DNA of 64,000 nt from Streptomyces sp. TLI_235. Lineage in GTDB: Bacteria > Actinomycetota > Actinomycetes > Streptomycetales > Streptomycetaceae. The notes under the pieces were generated by a model, which searched no databases, was not told the DNA's origin, and was given only the letters and a program-made list of their open reading frames with translations. Both the position numbers and the translations under genes were made by a program. Below are positions 60,169-64,000 of this stretch, in pieces. Within the stretch, counting starts at the first letter, position 1. Each line of letters starts with the position of its first letter. Location: positions 5,146,001 through 5,210,000 of the forward strand of contig NSGV01000001.1 in NCBI GenBank assembly GCA_002300355.1, in the 5' to 3' direction.

Positions 60169-60180
60169 GGGGATAGCGAG

Positions 60181-60438
60181 ATGGCACACAAGAAGGGCGC
60201 AAGCTCTACCCGGAACGGCCGTGACTCGAACGCCCAGCGCCTCGGCGTGAAGCGCTTCGGCGGCCAGGTCGTCAGCGCCGGCGAGATCATCGTCCGCCAG
60301 CGCGGCACCCACTTCCACCCGGGTGCCAACGTCGGCCGTGGCGGCGACGACACCCTGTTCGCGCTGACCGCCGGTGCCGTGCAGTTCGGCAACCGTCGCG
60401 GCCGCAAGGTCGTCAACATCGTGGCCGTCGAGGCCTGA
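60181..60438 (+). CDS. rpmA: 50S ribosomal protein L27
   Basis: 85 residues, beginning MAHKKGASSTRNGRDSNAQR with GTHFHPGANVGRG. There is no N-terminal cleavage extension of the Firmicutes type. 12 nt after rplU. Confidence 0.98.
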   Translation: MAHKKGASSTRNGRDSNAQRLGVKRFGGQVVSAGEIIVRQRGTHFHPGANVGRGGDDTLFALTAGAVQFGNRRGRKVVNIVAVEA

Positions 60439-60546
60439 GTCTGACCTCACGTCAGGACTCGCCGTGGAGGGTGGGCCGGAATGATCCGGTCCACCCTTCA
60501 CGCTTTACAGCAGGACAACCTTTTCCGTCGTACTGGAGGCACCCCC

Positions 60547-62025
60547 ATGACCACCTTCGTGGACCGCGTCGAGCTGCACGTCGCCGCGGGTAACGGAGGC
60601 CACGGCTGCGCCTCCGTTCACCGAGAGAAGTTCAAGCCGCTCGGCGGGCCCGACGGCGGCAACGGCGGCGAGGGCGGCAGCATCATCCTCACCGTCGACA
60701 GCCAGATCACCACCCTGCTCGAGTACCACCACTCGCCGAAGCGCAAGGCCACCAACGGCAAGCCGGGCGCCGGCGGCAACCGCACCGGCGCCGACGGCCA
60801 GGACCTCGTCCTGTCGGTGCCGGACGGCACCGTGGTGCTCGACCGGAAGGGCAACGTGCTCGCCGACCTGGTCGGCCACGGCACCAGCTTCGTCGCCGCC
60901 GCCGGCGGCCGCGGCGGGCTCGGCAACGCCGCCCTCGCCTCCGCCCGCCGCAAGGCCCCCGGCTTCGCCCTGCTCGGCGAGCCCGGCGAGGCCCGCGACA
61001 TCGTGATGGAGCTCAAGTCCGTCGCCGACGTGGCCCTGGTGGGGTACCCGAGCGCCGGCAAGTCCTCGCTGATCTCGGTGCTCTCCGCCGCCAAGCCGAA
61101 GATCGCGGACTACCCCTTCACCACGCTGATCCCCAACCTCGGCGTGGTCACCGCCGGCTCGACCGTCTACACCATCGCCGACGTGCCGGGCCTGATCCCC
61201 GGCGCCAGCCAGGGCAAGGGCCTGGGCCTGGAGTTCCTGCGCCACGTCGAGCGGTGCGAGGTGCTGGTGCACGTCCTCGACTGCGCCACCCTGGAGCCCG
61301 GCCGCGACCCGCTCACCGACCTGGAGACCATCGAGGAGGAGCTCGCCCAGTACGGCGGCCTGGAGGACCGGCCGCGCCTGGTCGCGCTCAACAAGGTCGA
61401 CGTGCCGGACGGCCAGGACATCGCCGACCTCACCCGCGCCTCGCTGGAGGAGCGCGGCTACCGCGTCTTCGAGGTCTCCGCGCTCGCCCACAAGGGCCTG
61501 CGCGAGCTGAACTTCGCGCTCGCCCAGATCGTCGCCGAGGCCCGCGCGGCCAAGCCCGTCCAGGAGTCCACCCGGATCGTGCTGCGGCCGCAGGCGGTCG
61601 ACGACGCGGGCTTCACCATCACCGAGGAGGACGGCGCCTACCGCATCCGCGGCGTCAAGCCGGAGCGGTGGGTCCGCCAGACCGACTTCTCCAACGACGA
61701 GGCCGTCGGCTACCTCGCCGACCGGCTCGCCCGCCTCGGCGTCGAGGAGCAGCTCTGGAAGGTCGGCGCCCACGAGGGCGACACGGTCGTCATCGGCCCC
61801 GAGGACGACGCCGTCGTCTTCGACTGGGAGCCGACCATGGCCTCCGGCGCCGAGATGCTCGGCCGCCGCGGCGAGGACCACCGCTTCGAGACGCAGCGGC
61901 CCGCCGTCGACCGCCGCCGCGACAAGCAGCGCGGCCGGGACGCCGCCGAGGAGGAGTTCCGGGCCTTCGAGGCGCTCTCCTCCGGCCGCCAGGCCATCGA
62001 GGGCGACGACGACGAGGACCACTGA
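60547..62025 (+). CDS. obgE: GTPase Obg (CgtA)
   Basis: 492 residues. The Gly-rich Obg fold (about 1-160, GGxGGxGG loops), a GTPase domain with GYPSAGKSS (about 166-174), DVPGL and NKVD, and a C-terminal OCT domain followed by an acidic and basic tail. It is involved in late 50S assembly, and in Streptomyces in onset of development. GGAGG (60535-60539) is 7 nt before ATG 60547. In operon with rplU and rpmA. Confidence 0.97.
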   Translation: MTTFVDRVELHVAAGNGGHGCASVHREKFKPLGGPDGGNGGEGGSIILTVDSQITTLLEYHHSPKRKATNGKPGAGGNRTGADGQDLVLSVPDGTVVLDRKGNVLADLVGHGTSFVAAAGGRGGLGNAALASARRKAPGFALLGEPGEARDIVMELKSVADVALVGYPSAGKSSLISVLSAAKPKIADYPFTTLIPNLGVVTAGSTVYTIADVPGLIPGASQGKGLGLEFLRHVERCEVLVHVLDCATLEPGRDPLTDLETIEEELAQYGGLEDRPRLVALNKVDVPDGQDIADLTRASLEERGYRVFEVSALAHKGLRELNFALAQIVAEARAAKPVQESTRIVLRPQAVDDAGFTITEEDGAYRIRGVKPERWVRQTDFSNDEAVGYLADRLARLGVEEQLWKVGAHEGDTVVIGPEDDAVVFDWEPTMASGAEMLGRRGEDHRFETQRPAVDRRRDKQRGRDAAEEEFRAFEALSSGRQAIEGDDDEDH

Positions 62026-62126
62026 GTCCCGGCGTCCGCCAGCTGATATCCCGACGAGCCCGCTGCGCGGATCGCGTAGATTGCGACCGAGTAGCGGGCT
62101 CGATGCAGCACGACCGGAGGACACTG

Positions 62127-63263
62127 ATGACGGGTCAGACACTGCGGCAGGACGTCCTCGCCGCGCGACGGATCGTCGTGAAGGTCGGCTCGTCCTCCCT
62201 GACCACCGCGTCCGGCGGGCTGGACGCCGACCGGGTCGACGCGCTCGTCGACGCGCTTGCAAAGGTCCGCGCCCGCCCGGACGCCCCCGACGTCGTCCTG
62301 GTCTCCTCCGGTGCCATCGCGGCCGGCCTCGCCCCGCTCGGCCTCGCCAAGCGCCCCTCCGACCTGGCCCGCCAGCAGGCCGCCGCCAGCGTCGGCCAGG
62401 GCCTGCTGGTCGCCCGCTACACCGCCTCCTTCGCCCGGTACGGCATCCGGGTCGGCCAGGTGCTGCTCACCGCCGAGGACGCCAGCCGCCGCTCGCACTA
62501 CCGCAACGCCTACCGCACCCTCGACCAGCTGCTCGCGATGGGCGCCATGCCGGTCGTCAACGAGAACGACACCGTCGCCACCGCCGAAATCAGGTTCGGT
62601 GACAACGACCGGCTCGCCGCCCTGGTCGCCCACCTCGTCCGCGCCGACCTGCTGCTGCTGCTCTCCGACGTCGACGGCCTGTACGACGGCGACCCGGCCA
62701 AGCCCGGCACCAGCCGGATCGAGACCGTGCGCGGCCCGCACGACCTCGACGGCATCGAGATCGGCAGCGCCGGCAAGGCAGGCGTCGGCACCGGCGGCAT
62801 GGTCACCAAGGTCGAGGCCGCCAGGATCGCCACCGGCGCCGGCATCCCCGTCGTGCTGACCGCCGCCAGCCACGCCGCCGAGGCGCTCGCCGGCCGGCCC
62901 ACCGGCACGCTCTTCCAGCGCACCGGCAGCCGCTCCGCCGACCGGCTCCTGTGGCTCGAACACGCCTCCACCCCGCGCGGCGCGCTCCACCTCGACGCGG
63001 GCGCCGTCGACGCCGTCGTCCTCGGCGGGAAGTCCCTGCTCCCGGCCGGTGTCACCAAGGTCGAGGGCGAGTTCACCGCGGGTGATCCGGTCGACCTTCT
63101 TGGTGAAAACGGCCACATCGTCGCCCGCGGACTGGTCAACTTTGATGCGAGGGAGCTGCCCCGGCTGCTCGGCCGCTCCACGCGGGAGCTGGCCCAGGAG
63201 CTCGGTGCCGCGTACGAGCGCGAGGTCGTCCACCGCGACGACCTGGTCGTCCTGCGCGGCTGA
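62127..63263 (+). CDS. proB: Glutamate 5-kinase
   Basis: 378 residues: amino-acid kinase domain (KVGSSSLT, VSSGAIAAG, NENDTV, GTGGMVTKVEAA) and C-terminal PUA domain. First step of proline synthesis, glutamate to glutamyl-5-phosphate, with product inhibition by proline in the family. GGAGGA precedes ATG 62127; an in-frame ATG at 62103 is less likely. proA follows after one intervening gene. Confidence 0.97.
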   Translation: MTGQTLRQDVLAARRIVVKVGSSSLTTASGGLDADRVDALVDALAKVRARPDAPDVVLVSSGAIAAGLAPLGLAKRPSDLARQQAAASVGQGLLVARYTASFARYGIRVGQVLLTAEDASRRSHYRNAYRTLDQLLAMGAMPVVNENDTVATAEIRFGDNDRLAALVAHLVRADLLLLLSDVDGLYDGDPAKPGTSRIETVRGPHDLDGIEIGSAGKAGVGTGGMVTKVEAARIATGAGIPVVLTAASHAAEALAGRPTGTLFQRTGSRSADRLLWLEHASTPRGALHLDAGAVDAVVLGGKSLLPAGVTKVEGEFTAGDPVDLLGENGHIVARGLVNFDARELPRLLGRSTRELAQELGAAYEREVVHRDDLVVLRG

Positions 63264-63267
63264 CGGG

Positions 63268-63295
63268 GCGACCCGGAGCCGGCGACCCGGAGCCG
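63268..63295. repeat. 14-bp tandem duplication after proB
   Basis: GCGACCCGGAGCCG occurs twice in direct succession, immediately behind the proB stop. Confidence 0.8.
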
Positions 63296-63334
63296 GCGCC
63301 CGGGCAGGGGACGTCGCCGAACAGGAGGCCGCCG

Positions 63335-63835
63335 ATGGCAAGCAGGCGCCCGGGAACACTCCCGGGGGAGACGTCCGAGCGGCGGCTCACCAGCATCGCC
63401 GGCGGCCGCGCCGCTGGCGGCCTGCCCGGCGAACCCCCGAAGACCGCCCGCGAGTTGCGGCCGCACACCGGTGGCGAGGACGGCACGGAGGAGCAGGGCA
63501 GGCTCTGGCACGTCGTCCTGTCGGTGGCCGGTCGGGCCACCCCGATCGCCGAGCTCCGGGCCGGCCTCGAGCAGCTGGCCCACGACCACGCCTTCTTCCT
63601 GACCGCCCGCTACGCCGCCGACCACGCCGAGATCCGGTACTGGGAGCAGGCCCGCGACCTGCACGACGCCGCGGCCATCGCACTCCGGCTGTGGGGCGAG
63701 CACAAGGCGTCCGCGAACTTACCGCCCTGGGAGATCGTCGGGCTGGAGGTCGTCGACCGCGCCACCTACCACCAGCGGGTGGCGGAAGGCTTCGGCGATC
63801 CGCCGCCGCACCTCGGCGGTGTGCACCCGTACTGA
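63335..63835 (+). CDS. Hypothetical protein with an in-frame TTA codon, between proB and proA
   Basis: 166 residues, ATG 63335 with AGGAGG 8 nt upstream. The first about 50 residues are a disordered Gly/Arg/Thr-rich lead. The rest is a compact domain (LWHVVLSVAGRATPIAELRAGLEQL ... RYWEQARDLHDAAAIALRLWGEH) of unknown family. Codon 129 (63719-63721) is TTA, which in streptomycetes needs the bldA tRNA, so full-length protein may appear only in older cultures. It is in line with proB and proA. Confidence 0.7.
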   Translation: MASRRPGTLPGETSERRLTSIAGGRAAGGLPGEPPKTARELRPHTGGEDGTEEQGRLWHVVLSVAGRATPIAELRAGLEQLAHDHAFFLTARYAADHAEIRYWEQARDLHDAAAIALRLWGEHKASANLPPWEIVGLEVVDRATYHQRVAEGFGDPPPHLGGVHPY

Positions 63836-63912
63836 CCGGCCGCGCCGCGGCCCACGTCTCAGCCGCCGAAATGCCGGCCGGGGCGGGGGCCGCGAGTCGC
63901 TACCCTTCAGGC

Positions 63913-64000
63913 ATGACCAGCGACCACGCCACCACCGACAGCCCCGTCCTCGCCGTCGCGCGCCGAGCCCGTGAGGCGGCCGCCGCGCTCGCCCCGCTCC
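63913..64000 (+). CDS. proA: Glutamate-5-semialdehyde dehydrogenase (3' part outside window)
   Basis: Only the first 29 residues are visible, MTSDHATTDSPVLAVARRAR and following. The VARRAREAAAALAPL segment is the usual ProA N-terminal helix, and the position behind proB supports the call. Second step of proline synthesis. Confidence 0.8.
   Translation, partial: MTSDHATTDSPVLAVARRAREAAAALAPL

Overview
The window is high-GC actinobacterial chromosome, almost certainly from a Streptomycetaceae member (Streptomyces or Kitasatospora). Most codons end in G or C, GTG starts are common, and ATGA/GTGA start-stop overlaps recur. The gene order clpP1-clpP2-clpX ... folC-ndk-mreBCD-mrdA-rodA ... rne-rplU-rpmA-obgE-proB is the one I know from Streptomyces. 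No CRISPR array, intact prophage or biosynthetic cluster is visible.

Layout. 1-4.2 kb: the Hen1-Pnkp RNA repair pair (hen1 cut by the window edge). 4.3-8.3 kb: argF, a secreted SOD-like protein, an orphan PIN nuclease and three small or multi-pass membrane proteins. 8.3-11.9 kb: aconitase behind an elaborate control region (two near-identical dyads plus an iron-box-like site), then a mycothiol-dependent isomerase-type protein. 12-17.2 kb: a GH18 chitinase and the ngcEFG uptake system, each preceded by DasR-like sites. 17.2-28 kb: pepN, a DsbA-fold protein, an amino-acid permease, bioY, rpiB, an Eis-type acetyltransferase, a SpoIIE-type phosphatase and two uncharacterised genes. 28.2-29.5 kb: a c-di-AMP (ydaO-type) riboswitch in front of a LysM-M23 cell-wall hydrolase.

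29.6-32.1 kb looks like the relic of an integrated element. A degraded copy of the 3' part of tRNA-Gly lies 2.4 kb from the real tRNA-Gly, and between them are one intact secreted-protein gene and a frameshifted tyrosine integrase that has lost its catalytic tyrosine. A tRNA-Pro follows.

32.6-37.3 kb is the protein-quality-control block (tig, clpP1, clpP2, clpX) with a ClgR-type operator. 37.4-43.2 kb holds two proline-rich membrane-anchored paralogues, an unknown gene and a penicillin-acylase-family protein, in the interval where I would expect valS. 43.3-52 kb carries folC, a DUF4233 protein, ndk and the mre/mrd/rodA wall-elongation and sporulation cluster. 52.2-59.6 kb has the TIGR03960 radical SAM protein, a Trp-rich internally repeated protein, its TIGR03936 partner and a very large RNase E/G. 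59.8-64 kb has rplU-rpmA-obgE-proB, a small gene with an in-frame TTA codon, and the start of proA.

The genes worth a second look for novelty are the Trp-rich repeat protein (54176-54868), the histidine-rich membrane protein and its partners (6699-8305), the relic element at tRNA-Gly, and the acnA control region. I did not find a clear multi-gene system that I would call wholly new.
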